A stretch of 64,000 nucleotides of DNA from Chrysopilus asiliformis. Taxonomy: Eukaryota; Arthropoda; Insecta; Diptera; Rhagionidae. Positions within the stretch are counted from its first letter, which is position 1; each line of letters begins with the position of its first letter. The stretch lies in assembly GCA_964034945.1 (NCBI GenBank), contig OZ035961.1:74340188-74404187 (forward strand). The letters are read 5' to 3'. Both the position numbers and the translations under genes were made by a program. The notes beneath the pieces are model-generated. The model made no database searches. It saw only the letters and a program-made list of their open reading frames with translations, and was not told the DNA's origin. Shown one piece after another: positions 34,735 to 44,430 of the stretch.

Positions 34735-34985
34735 AACATAACAAAAGCTATAATTGCCAGTCTGGCAATTATTAAAAATCCGTATGGTGATTTAAGTGAA
34801 CGGCGAACAGTTGTATCAAAATTCCAGTTTGAAGTCAAACTTTCTAATGAGATTTTTTTAGAATTTTTTCTAAAAAAATCTCATTAGAAAGTTTGACTTC
34901 ACTTTTTTCATAATATGCACCGTTTTTGACATATTCGGTTTCACCATACGGGTATAATAATTTTATTTATAATTGGTTTATGATA
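34735..34985 (-). mobile_element. Family A, deleted copy
   Basis: Tail sequence (AACATAACAAAAGC and the TAATTGCCAG/CTGGCAATTA palindrome) is joined to the head (TTTCACCATACGGGTATAAT) with most of the middle missing. It includes a 33-bp perfect hairpin. Confidence 0.65.
34831..34900. repeat. Perfect 33-bp hairpin, 4-base loop
   Basis: The arm starting GAAGTCAAACTTTCTAATGA (34831-34863) is followed by TTTT and its exact complement (34868-34900). The left arm is ordinary family A sequence; the right arm is an inverted duplication of it. This looks like a fold-back replication error inside the element. Confidence 0.92.
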
Positions 34986-35302
34986 AGAGAAGTATGAAAT
35001 AAATATCATACATACAGTGTTCAAACGCTCTCATTTCTAGTCTTTCGTTCTGCTCCCAAGGAGGAATTGAAATCAATGGGAAATAAAAATTCAGCATTTC
35101 AATAAACCCCCCATAGAACAAGAACGAAATTATGGTTTTTACGTTCTTGCTCTGTTTCTACGTTCTTTGAGAACAGGACTTTAATGGTGGGAGCGAAATA
35201 TCGCTCTCTTACTAATGAAATACATACTTATATATGTGTGTGCATCATACCCAACAGTCATCGCTCGAAGCTTTCATTCATTTTTATGCGAGACCCACAA
35301 AC

Positions 35303-35960
35303 CAGGGTTGGGACTTGTGGATGTGTAAAAGGTACTATTTTTGCCCAAAAAGGGTACTAGGTTGAGATAATGTGGTACTAGATTATTTTTTAACTATCGT
35401 GCAACCAACATCGTTTTTCATGCTTATTACATAGGAGTCAAGAAAAATCTGAATCTCGTAATTGTAGAAAAAAAAATCCTTAACCCATATGCATTGACTT
35501 TTGCGCTGTAAATATGACCGTTCTCGGTCAAAAAATACTCTAGAAAAACTACTAAAAACCAATAAAAATTGTCTAGATGTATTATTTTAAATTTTCGCTT
35601 TTATTTCAACTTTAAATTTTTGTATAAACTCCATCTAAAAACTTAAATTTCGTGAAGTATTTTGAGCTATTGCTAATATAAATCATATTTCCATGGCCTA
35701 CGATTGATTTTCATATCTCCCTTAATAAGACGAATTCAGTAGTCTTTAATTAAAGAGTTGTGGCGGGATCATTTAAAAAAGTACTTTTTTTCTGATACAA
35801 AGAAAAGTGATGTCTTTTTAAAGGGAGCTATAAATTCAGATAAAATCATATTTTATATAAACTATGAAAAGGTACCAGATTCATGGACTGTGGTACTAGG
35901 GTACTAAATGAGTCAAAAAGGTACTAGATCTAGTACATAGGGACTAAAGTCCCAACCCTG
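35303..35960. mobile_element. hAT MITE, 8-bp target duplication CCACAAAC
   Basis: Terminal inverted repeats CAGGGTTGGGACTT and AAGTCCCAACCCTG are flanked by CCACAAAC on both sides (35295-35302, 35961-35968). The interior repeats GGTACTAG-type words. No transposase. The matching place in repeat C copy 1 (near 23835, ATACAAACCG in complement) lacks the insert, an empty site. Confidence 0.9.
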
Positions 35961-36213
35961 CCACAAACCGTTTTGAACAAGGAGCGAAAACATAAATAGA
36001 AATCATTTCGGAAACCACAGCAAACGCTTTTGCCGTTAAGAGCGAAAAGAACGAAATAACATGACATTCAATACATCAGATTCAATACACACAAAGGAGG
36101 AGCATAAAAAGAGTATAAATGTGAAATCTGTACTACAAGCAGCAAACACAGCATAACAGCGGCAGTAAAAATTTAGATTTTGATTCTTAAAAACATAAGT
36201 GAACATAGTTTAA

Positions 36214-36484
36214 CCCTTTCAGACCTGATGTCCCACCAGTGGGACAATTCCTCAAACTAGTTTTTACAGCTATCCGACGTTGAAATTACTGTTTAAATCC
36301 TTGAATGAGCCTTTTGTTAATTACTCAACTCCGTAAACACCAATTATCTGACTTTTTTGTCAGAAATATTTCATATTTTGTCGAAAATTACAAAACAAAA
36401 AAAAAATGAAATTTAAGCTATTTTTGATCTCTAGCATAAGAATCTGACATCTAAAAAAAATATTCCACCGCCAGAAAAGAGTAC
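36214..36484. mobile_element. piggyBac-like insert at TTAA, right end lost
   Basis: TTAA (36212-36215 region) is followed by CCCTTTCAGACCTGATG and a subterminal palindrome TGTCCCACCAGTGGGACA. Repeat C copy 1 reads GTTTAACATAACAAAATACC straight through, so this is an insert at TTAA. The right end (GAGTACATAAC) does not show the mirror TIR or an intact TTAA. The subterminal design equals that of the element at 55133. Confidence 0.6.
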
Positions 36485-36689
36485 ATAACAAAATACCCTA
36501 AACAATGCTTTAATGTATGCCGGATCTTATAGCACAGTTTCTGTTCGGATGTCACCACAAACTATCGAGTATAATCGATTGCAAATTTGTTATCATGGCA
36601 GCAAGCCGATTTTCTAATTTGTACCCCCATACCCAAAATCCAAGACGTATCCACGTCAAAAGAATTAGAAAAGAAAAAAAAGAATTTTG

Positions 36690-36790
36690 TCACGGATAAG
36701 AATTGAACCCGGTGTCTGGCGCATGGTAGTCCAACTTCTAACTCACTGCGCTGATCAAAAAGTACGGAATGTCGTGTTAACATTGAAGAC
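36690..36790 (-). repeat. tRNA-like module 1 of X copy 2
   Basis: Reverse complement of 5650-5732: TTTTGTCACGG, GAATTGAACCC (B-box complement), GGCGCATGGTAGTCC, then TAACTCACTGCGCTGATCA (A-box complement). The A region here (GATCAGCGCAGTGAG in sense) fits the pol III A-box better than copy 1. Confidence 0.6.
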
Positions 36791-36993
36791 TTAGTTAACG
36801 GCATATTGATAATTTTGAAAGGCAAATCACTAATAAAGTATTATTAAAAATTGAAAAAAAAGTAAAACGGACATATCTACAGCTATAGAGCTTTCATTTA
36901 AAACAAGAATCATCAAAATCGATTCAATAGGAACTGCAGGAGCTCTGTCGAAAGAAATCCATACAAAATTGCTTTGCCTTTTAAATATATAGA

Positions 36994-37439
36994 CTACCAT
37001 AAAGCGATTGGGTTCCATTTTGATTACACACGTTATCCTTTGAGGCTCTGTTTGAAAGGGTAATATTGTTGTTGTTATTTACTGGCGTACATGAAATAAT
37101 TTGCTTTGTACCTATTCTCGCGTTTAGGTCGCCAATTACCATTACACTCTTATTCGACAGCAGGCACATTATGTTATTGAGCTTTTCAAAATTCTCATTC
37201 CATTTGTTACAGTTTATGTAGAATGGCACGATGTACATATCATTTTGGTTTTTTACTACTGTAGTCGCTTGAAGTTCCATAAAATCATATTTTTTAAGAA
37301 GAGATGTCCTAATTCCATAGAGAGACCCAACGCTTGCTCGATTCTTAACCCTGGACCCGTGTACTGGACACTGAAAGCCCAGAACGATTTTCGAACCGAA
37401 ATCAACCATAATTTTAATAAAGAATATCATAAAATGCAA
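36994..37439 (-). pseudogene. L2-like LINE endonuclease, N/middle part
   Basis: The minus frame carries KNRASVGSLYGIRTSLL, MYIVPFYINCNKWNENFEKL and SVMVIGDLNARIG, the GDLNAR catalytic motif of L2/CR1-group APE endonucleases. Its C-side is cut exactly where the 5' end of element X copy 2 lies (36993). Related sequence resumes at 31407. A small related word (CGGGTCCAGGGTTAA) recurs at 44130. Confidence 0.65.
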
Positions 37440-37640
37440 TATATTTCTGAAAGCTACTGAAATTTAGAGTACAAAAACAAAAAAAAAACATGTGTGTGCA
37501 GTGCACACGCGGTAGAAGTGAAACCTCAGGAAAACTAAACAGCGAGAGAATGAGACGAATGCGGTATCAGGGGTGGGGTAGTTATAGCGTTTATTTATTA
37601 TAATATTGGTACCAGGTTCAAAAGTCATATTATATTTTTA
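37440..37640. other. Spacer, nothing recognised
   Basis: Contains a GTGTGTGCAGTGCACACGC near-palindrome at about 37492. No gene seen. Confidence 0.4.
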
Positions 37641-38255
37641 TTGAAAATCTAATACCGGATTCGTGATCAGCGACCCCAAAAACCCTAAAATGCAAATTTT
37701 TCCGGGGAAAATGGGAAAAAGGATATTTTCATTATCCTTACAGGATCTTCCGTTTCGAATTTTGAAAATCTAATACCGGATTCGTGATCAGCGACCCCAA
37801 AAACCCAAAAATGCAAATTTTTCCGGGGAAAAATGGGAAAAAGGATATTTATCCTTACAGGACCTTTCGTTTCGAATTTTGAAAATCTAATACCGGATTC
37901 GTGATCAGCGACCCCAAAAACCCCGTAGTGCCAATTTTTCCGGGGAAAAATGGGAAAAAGGATATTTTCATTATCCTTACAGGACCTTCCGTTTCGAATT
38001 TTGAAAATCTAATATCGGATTCGTGATCAGTGACCCCAAAAACCCTATAGTGCAAATTTTTCCGGGGAAAAATGGGAAAAAGGATATTTTCATTATCCTT
38101 ACAGGACCTTCCGTTTCGAATTTTGAAAATCTAATACCGGATTCGTGATCAGCGACCCCAAAAACCCTAAAATGCAAATTTTTCCGGGGAAAAATGGGAA
38201 AAAGGATATTTTCATTATCCTTACAGGACCTTCCGTTTCGAATTTTGAAAATCTA
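37641..38255. repeat. ~120-bp satellite array, five units
   Basis: GATCAGCGACCCCAAAAACC begins at 37665, 37786, 37903, (as GATCAGTGACCCC) 38025, and 38147, giving periods of 121, 117, 122 and 122 bp. Each unit also holds TTTTTCCGGGGAAAA and CTTACAGGACCTTCCGTTT. The unit is homologous to part of the Helitron-like blocks at 5200-5400 and 61790-61850. Minus ORFs at 37855 and 37977 are repeats of one unit, not genes. Confidence 0.92.
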
Positions 38256-38398
38256 CATAGCTAAAAACCTGCTCCTGGCAACACAGATTATTTTGCAAAA
38301 AACCGCATAAAAATCGGTCCAGTAGTTTTTGAGTTTTGTAATCTCAGGCAGGCAGACAAACAATAAAACATCCATTTTTATTTATATACGAGTAGATA
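38256..38398 (-). mobile_element. Helitron 5'-end fragment
   Basis: ATAGCTAAAAACCTGCTCCT, CAAAAAACCGC, AAATCGGTCCAGTA and TCCATTTTTATTTATATACG match the 5' part of the small Helitron at 61703-61965. It directly abuts the satellite, whose last unit runs into it. Confidence 0.65.
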
Positions 38399-38427
38399 TG
38401 TATATATTGCAATTTATGACGAAACAT

Positions 38428-38530
38428 AATTTATCGCCTCCTCTCTCCACTTCCTCCCTTCTAACACTTCTCCCCTTTCCCTTCCCGTACCCCGCCCTCT
38501 TCCCCTACCCCTTCCCGCTTCCCATCAATC
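38428..38530. repeat. Pyrimidine-rich tract
   Basis: About 100 bases almost purely C and T on the plus strand (CTCTCTCCACTTCCTCCC and similar). Could adopt non-B structure; no other feature. Confidence 0.6.
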
Positions 38531-39379
38531 TTGTTTACGATAAATTGACTGGCACCCACAGAACTATATACATAGAACGCTCATGGCCATATAAAGCCTA
38601 GCATTAAAAGTAAGTCAAAAATTATTGCTTTCTCTGTCCGGCTATATTTCGTTTCAATGACATTTCATGTGACTTTCATTCACTGAACTGAAATTGAAAT
38701 GTATAGCTACATAAGGCGCTAAGATTTGAATTTTTTCCGGCGATAAATCCAAAATTTCCATCGCATTAGAAATTTTTGTTGTTTTAATTCTATATATTAA
38801 TTGAGAGTTAGGATTTTTGTACCCCCTTTTTGACCGACTTCCGCTCAAGTGATTTTGTTACCAAGATGTGGACAAACACAAAACTGAATCAAATTAATAT
38901 ACTGAATATTTTCATTCTTGTGCCCAATTTCTCCTAAAAATGTTTACTCAAGAATTTCTTTTAATCTTAGCAACCCAGTCATATCAAAATCAAATGAACT
39001 AATGTAAAAAAATGACAAAAACGAATCACAACTTTCGACAATACAATTTGATAAGCCTTTCTTAGGCCGTGGCATGATGACGCGACAGAATTTAATTCAC
39101 ACAAATAAATTTTATAATTACTTTTAATATTGACTGCAAACTATTTTGAATTTAATTTCAAAACGAAATCGAATCATGTTCTGTCATATGATGACAGTTC
39201 AATTAACTTAGGTTATGAAAACCGTCAAATTATATGACAGTTCGAGTAACTTATTTACAGTGGAAAAGTGACAACTACTCAGATTTTATATATATTTGTC
39301 TCCCTTTGGCCCAATTTTTTTACCCCACTGAACTGCTAAAAATGACTTATAAGAGATAGAAGATTGAGCGTTCTATGTA
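38531..39379. other. AT-rich noncoding
   Basis: No gene or terminal repeat recognised. A TATGACAGTTC word occurs at about 39190 and 39233. Confidence 0.5.
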
Positions 39380-40284
39380 ACACATGGATCAATAAGTCCC
39401 GAGACTAACAATGAAAACAACATTTTTTTTGCAAAATTTTTTTTTATTCATCAATATAATCACCTTTTAGGGTGATACAATCGTCACGCCATGCGTATCC
39501 CAAAAAACTGACGCCATGACTTTGCCAGCTGACTGCTGCGTTTTCGGACGCTTCGGACGGCTTTCGCCAGCTGTGCGCCACTCAGATGACTGCCGCTTCG
39601 ACTCTGGAGTGTAGTGATGTATCCATGTTTCGTCCATGGTCACGTAACGACGCAAGAAATCTTTTTTATTGCGAGTAAATAGCGATAAACAGCTTTCTGA
39701 ATCATCGACTCGTTGCTGTTTTTGTTTCATCGAAAGCAATCGCGGCACCCACTTGGAAAAAACCTTTTTCATGCTCAATTTTTCATGAAGGATAGTAAAT
39801 GCACTTCCATATGATATCTGTGTTATCTCAGCAATCTCACGGAGCTTCACTTTACGATCTTTCATTATAATTTTTGTCACTTCACTCACATTTTCCGGTG
39901 TAACGGCTTCCACAGGTCTACCCGAGCGTTCCGCGTCATTTGTGTCGGTACGACCACGTTTAAACTCGGCAAACCACCGACAAATCGTTGCTTTTGATGG
40001 ACAAGAGTCCGGGTAACATTTTTCAATCCATTGTTTCGCTTGCACGGTGTTTTTATCCATTAAAAAACAATGTTTTATCAGAACACGAAACTCGGTTTTT
40101 TCCATTTTTTAAACAAACTACAAAACGACTTTACTCCAACCTCGATAACTCAGCTGTTTCTGGTCCGATCGACTTAAAATTTTGACACGTTTCAAGCAAA
40201 GGTTAGTACTCTAGAGAGACGTGGTTACTGGTTTACTACGAGCGTCATCTCTGGGTTAGTCTCGGGACTTATTGATCCATGTGT
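39380..40284 (-). mobile_element. mariner element, internally deleted
   Basis: Terminal inverted repeats begin ACACATGGATCAATAAGTCC on the left, with the mirror GGACTTATTGATCCATGTGT on the right, flanked by TA on both sides (39378-39379, 40285-40286). At 905 bp it is about 0.4 kb shorter than intact mariners (about 1.3 kb). The transposase gene lies on the minus strand. Confidence 0.9.
39467..40105 (-). pseudogene. mariner transposase, C-terminal catalytic part deleted
   Basis: The frame starts MEKTEFRVLIKHCFLMDKNT, with the paired helix-turn-helix DNA-binding domain (CPSKATICRWFAEFKRGR) and RSGRPVEA linker, then TMDETWIHHYTPESKRQS, which provides the first catalytic Asp. After VMASVFWDTHGVTIV it ends. 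Just beyond, in another frame, is KGDYIDE and a stop, the normal mariner C-terminus. The segment with the second and third catalytic Asp residues is gone. 212 residues against about 345 in the family. It could at most act as a DNA-binding competitor. Confidence 0.9.
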
Positions 40285-40483
40285 TATATAGTTCTGTGCT
40301 GGCACCCATCTGTATTCTATCTCATTTTCTCGTAGGCTAAAATATCCTATCTCTTTTTACTGTCGCTTTTTCGTTTCATCGAGTTTGAAATCACTCTCAA
40401 CGCCGCTAAAGAAGTTTTCACTTCAAAAATCCAAATTGCATATCTTCGGGGGGTTGTGGAAGCTGTCAAAAAAAAAAAAAAAT

Positions 40484-41013
40484 TTCTAAAAAAAATAAAA
40501 CCGACTTTAAAAAAAAAACTGAAAACAGAAAAAAGCACTAAAAAGAAAAAAATAATTTCAAACTATGTCCATTAATAGCGTATTTCATTTGATCTCAATT
40601 AAAAAAAATAAAACCGACTTTAAAAAAAAAACTGAAAAGAGAAAAAAGCACTAAAAAGAAAAAAATAATTTCAAACTATGTCCATTAATAGCGTATTTAA
40701 AATTCGGCTTTTTTGGAGTGGCGTTAAATTTACACTAAATAAAATCGTTGTAAAATTTCTATTGTAAGAGCCGTGTCTATAGTTAATCTGTTTGACAACA
40801 AAATTTTTGGAGTCGATCTTAGTTCTTAGTTAGCCTTAAGGGTTAGAAAGTATGTAATTTATTTTAGTTGCAAATTTAACGCCACTCCAAAAAACCCAAA
40901 TTTCAAATACGCTATTAATGGACATAGTTTGAAATTATTTTTTTCTTTTTAGTGCTTTTTTCTCTTTTCAGTTTTTTTTTTAAAGTCGGTTTTATTTTTT
41001 TTAGAAAAATTTT
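40484..41013. repeat. Foldback repeat with duplicated left arm
   Basis: A block with AAAACCGACTTTAAAAAAAA and GTCCATTAATAGCGTATTT occurs directly twice (period 113 bp; CCGACT at 40501 and 40614) and once inverted at about 40860-41013. Inverted arms are about 150 bp around a ~120-bp loop that begins after GGAGTGGCGTTAAATTT. No coding sequence. Confidence 0.85.
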
Positions 41014-41059
41014 TTTTTATTTCGAACGTTTTTAGTTTCAATTTTTAATATAGGTAAAA

Positions 41060-41275
41060 TTACAAAGGGTTTGAGGGGATAAGTCCGCAGATGAGAAATA
41101 TATAAAAGAATCTTCCAAATATTGTACTGAACACAATACAAAGAATTTTACTCGATATCCCAAGCAGGGAGGGGTTTGAAGGGGTAGGTTAACACGGGAA
41201 AAATATATAAGAGAACCTTCCTTGTGTTGTACTGAACACAAGGCCCAATTAACCATAGGGCTAATTGGGCTACAG
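41060..41275. repeat. Two degenerate ~110-bp direct repeats
   Basis: AATATATAAAAGAATCTTCC with TTGTACTGAACACAA, and again AATATATAAGAGAACCTTCC with GTTGTACTGAACACAA. The units are diverged. No gene. Confidence 0.65.
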
Positions 41276-41503
41276 CCCAGGGGCGCCATCGATCTGAGGC
41301 GATGAAATTTTGATTGCTTTTTTTTTAATTTTCTTTATATTTAGCGTATCTGTAATTTAAGTTAGTACTGTGTTTTGAATTAAAGAATATTTTAAAAAAT
41401 GAAATTGCATTTTTACAATAAAACTATGTAAGGGTGCAAAATTTTATTTAGCCCAGGGCGCTCAAACTTGTTATACGGCTCTGACTGAACACAACGTAAA
41501 AAC

Positions 41504-41800
41504 ATAACAAAAGCTATAATTGCCAATCTGGCAATTATTGAAAACCTGTATGGTGATATTGGTATCTTAATTTGAGCACTTGTACCAAAATTACACTTTG
41601 AAGTCGAACTTTCCAATCAGATTTTTTAAAATTTATTCCAATCGGATTTTGATGTATGGGAGTTTTATGTAGAATCATATTCTAAATAACTTTTGTTCTT
41701 AGACTTTTTTGATAAGATGCACCGTTTTTGAGAAATTCGGAAAAAACGTTTTCGTTTGTATGGGGGGTACCCCCCCTAATGGTCCATTTTTGCCCATGAA
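41504..41800 (-). mobile_element. Family A, partial copy
   Basis: Runs from AACATAACAAAAGCTATAAT and the TTGCCAATCTGGCAA palindrome to GGGGGGTACCCCCC and GGTCCATTTTTG, then breaks; the (GTCY)n core and head are missing. Confidence 0.7.
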
Positions 41801-42132
41801 CCAACCGGAGTCCAACCAGGAACTTTCTCTACAACTTTCTCTTTGGGATGACCAAAATCGGTCAACCCAGTAAAAAGTTAGGCGTGAACATACATTAAAA
41901 AAAAAAAAAAAAAAAAATCAGGTGGAATTGAGAACCTTTTCCTTTTTGGAAGTCGGTTAAAAAAGCGTAATATCGTGTACTTGGGCACTCAGTGCCCACG
42001 TCAGTACATTTTGTATGAATTTTGTTTTTATTTTGATTACAGCTTTGGGTTTTTCCCCTTTTATGATTTTTTTTTGTATGCAGGTATTATATTGTATTGT
42101 TATATTATTTATATTATAATATTTATATTGTA

Positions 42133-43870
42133 CTAGGGGCTCCGCCCCGAACCGCTCCGCGGTTCATCCCCGCCCGCGTGAGCATGCTACATACAGCTGT
42201 CCATGGGCAAAACATGGATTTTCCAAGTTAATTCCGCAAACTTGTAGCGACTGGCCTTGCGCTTTATTGGGCGCGTTTATTCCGGTGCTAAGATCGCACT
42301 GCCAATCTGCAGAGATTTTGCTGCATTTTCTCTGCGGAACTCATCGCAAACAGTGCGAAATACAAAATGTCACAATTCTGAGGTTAAAACAGCACTGCCA
42401 GAATATAATTGCGTTCATGCCGTCTGAAAATAGCAGCGCTAAAAATTAACAGCGCCAAAAACCTACTGCTCAACTGGCAGGCATTGCTAAAGTAGAATGC
42501 GTTTAGACCGGCGCTACATTGAAAAAACTGACACTTTAGCACCGGTATAAACGCGTCCATTGATTGTCATTGCAAATGCCAGTCGTACTGGAAACTGCAA
42601 CCGTTTGAATTGGAATGGTATATCAGTGGGTATCATTTCATCTCATTTATTCTCATTTGATGTTATTTCATCTCATTTGATGTCATTTCATATCATTTCG
42701 TCTCATTTCATCTCATTTCATCTCATTTCATCTCATTTCATCTCATTTAATCTCATTTCATCTCATTTGATCTCATTTCATATCATTTCATCTCATTTGA
42801 TCTCATTTCAATTCAATTGATCTCATTTCATCTCATTTCATCTCATATCATCTCATATCATCTCCTTTCATCTCATTTCATCTCGTTTCATCTCATATCA
42901 TCTCATTTATTCTCATTTGATGTCATTTCATCTCATATCATCTCCTTTCATCTCATTTCATCTCATTTCATCTCATTTCATCTCATTTCATCTCATATCA
43001 TCTCATTTCATCTCATTTGATCTCATTTGATCTCATTTGATCTCATTTGATCTCATTTCATCTCCTTTCATCTCATTTCATCTCATTTGATCTCATTTCA
43101 ATTCAATTGATCTCATTTCATCTCATTTCATCTAATTTCATCTCACTTCATCTCATTTATTCTCATTTGATGTCATTTCATCTCATTTGATCTCATTTCA
43201 TCTCATTTGATCTCATTTCATCTAATTTATTCTCATTTGATGTCTCATCTCATTTATTCTCATTTGATGTCATTTCATCTCATTTGATCTCATGTATTCT
43301 CATTTGATGTCATTTCATCTCATTTATTCTCATTTGATCTCATTTCATCTCATTTGATCTCAATTCATCTCATTTCAATTCAATTGATCTCATTTCAATT
43401 CAATTGATCTCACTTTCAACACCATCCGAAAACCCATCAATACCATCCCAAAACCCACCCGAAAACTCATTAACACCATCCCAAAACCCACCCGAAGACC
43501 CATCAATACCATCCCAAAAACCACCCGAAGACCCATCAATACCATCCCAAAACCCACACAAAAAGACAAACATTCATTTATATATAGATTGATAGAATTA
43601 TTTTTTGATTTTAATTTCTCGACATGTCAAAATAAAATCGTTGCCTACTAAAAAATAAATTCTTACATTGTTTCTAAATTCTTACAGTTATTTTTGATGA
43701 AACTGAATAGGGCGGGAGGAGGAGTAATGGAAAATCAATATACACAAACCATCCTCTCTTCAAAACCTACTTTATGTAAAAGTTTGAACTCAATCGGACT
43801 GGTAGTTTTTGAGATTTTTGGAAACAAACAGAAATTATTACAGACAAATATTCATTTTTATATATAAAGA
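42133..43870 (-). mobile_element. Helitron, copy 1
   Basis: On the minus strand it starts TCTTTATATATAAAAATG and ends with hairpin GGGGCGGAGCCCC plus CTAG, inserted exactly between A and T as Helitrons do (A at 42132, T at 43871). A second internal 5'-like end (TCTATATATAAATGAATG) lies near 43588. The interior is a 10-bp minisatellite and a ~27-bp repeat (CCATCCCAAAACCCACC). No Rep/helicase. The same element occurs at 55383-56455. Confidence 0.88.
42630..43410. repeat. (TCATCTCATT)n minisatellite
   Basis: About 0.78 kb of a 10-bp unit with TGATCTCATT, TTATTCTCATT and ATATCATC variants and higher-order blocks. The open frames at 42560 and 42817 are artefacts of it. The homologous array in the second Helitron copy is about 0.3 kb. 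Confidence 0.93.
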
Positions 43871-44106
43871 TTGTTGTCATGTATTGCATTTTCTTTCGTG
43901 GAGTACATGATTTGTTGGAGAAATCGAGTACTAGATTCGCGAGCTTACAAGGCGGTCTATATTCTCAGTCGATTTTTGCAAATTATATTTTCCCATTGTA
44001 TTTCTACTTGTTTAACGAATAAACCAATTTTTATGGTTTTTAAACAAACCAGCCATACATTTTCTATTGGAATTGCATCTGGGCACTGAGTGCCCAAGTA
44101 CACGAT

Positions 44107-44430
44107 AAATGGAAGTTTTATAGTACACGGGTCCAGGGTTAACTGCTGTCTTTTCTGCAGTAATCCATGTAAGCTTGCACCCATCAAAGAATTTAATAAT
44201 TTAATTTTTAATTATATTTTATGCAGGTGGCAGTTCTGTGGGACTTTTGACAAAACAAAATAAATAAATAACGAAAAAACGAAATCTTTCGTTACCTTTT
44301 TCGTTATTGTAACGGAATTAAACTTCTATAATGTTATAACGCAATTTTAAGGAAAAACCGGAAAATCGTTATTTTGCTACGTTACGATAACGTTTTCCAT
44401 CCCTGATTAATTCAGATCAAGTTCGAACAG
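44107..44430. other. LINE scrap and element D fragment
   Basis: 44120-44190 has a short L2-like endonuclease word. 44262-44405 (AAATAACGAAAAAACGAAAT to TACGATAACGTTTTCC) repeats the sequence found at 52100-52245, here called element D. Confidence 0.45.

Larger units (their letters stand above)
34612..36661. mobile_element. Repeat C, copy 2, carrying three further inserts
   Basis: Starts GCAAGGTGTCTGTCTCGTAG and ends ACGTATCCACGTC, as in copy 1. It lies in an A-rich tract of element X: ATCAACAAAAAA on the left and AAAAGAATTAG on the right restore the X tail. Compared with copy 1 it has gained a family A remnant (about 34735-34985), a hAT MITE (35303-35960) and a TTAA-targeted insert (36214-36484), and has its central segment inverted. 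Confidence 0.75.
31987..36993 (-). mobile_element. Helitron-like element X, copy 2 (interrupted)
   Basis: In reverse complement this matches X copy 1 (5548-8340) from the tRNA-like module 1 through the 3' segment, with repeat C (34612-36661) inserted in the T-rich tail of module 1. Its 5' terminus reads TCTATATATTTAAAAGGC at 36993, a Helitron-like TC end. The 3' hairpin-CTAG terminus is missing; homology ends at CAGTGGCAACACATGGCAAG (about 31987). It carries an A unit (32640-33178), the block with CGCTGATCACG (33280-33800) and tRNA-like modules at 33909-33960, 34484-34540 and 36690-36790. Confidence 0.7.
41972..44106. mobile_element. Terminal-inverted-repeat element with nested Helitron
   Basis: 27 bases at 41972-41998 (ATCGTGTACTTGGGCACTCA then GTGCCCA) recur as an exact reverse complement at 44080-44106. 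Each end includes the palindrome GGGCACT(C/G)AGTGCCC. A complete Helitron (42133-43870) lies inside. The target duplication could not be fixed. Superfamily unknown; the end-palindrome design is reminiscent of the piggyBac-like elements here. Confidence 0.7.

Noticed and set aside
37855..38177. Two near-identical 66-residue proteins
   Set aside because: Both are shadows of the 120-bp satellite unit.
42560..43020. ISSHLISFH repeat proteins
   Set aside because: Translation of the 10-bp Helitron minisatellite.
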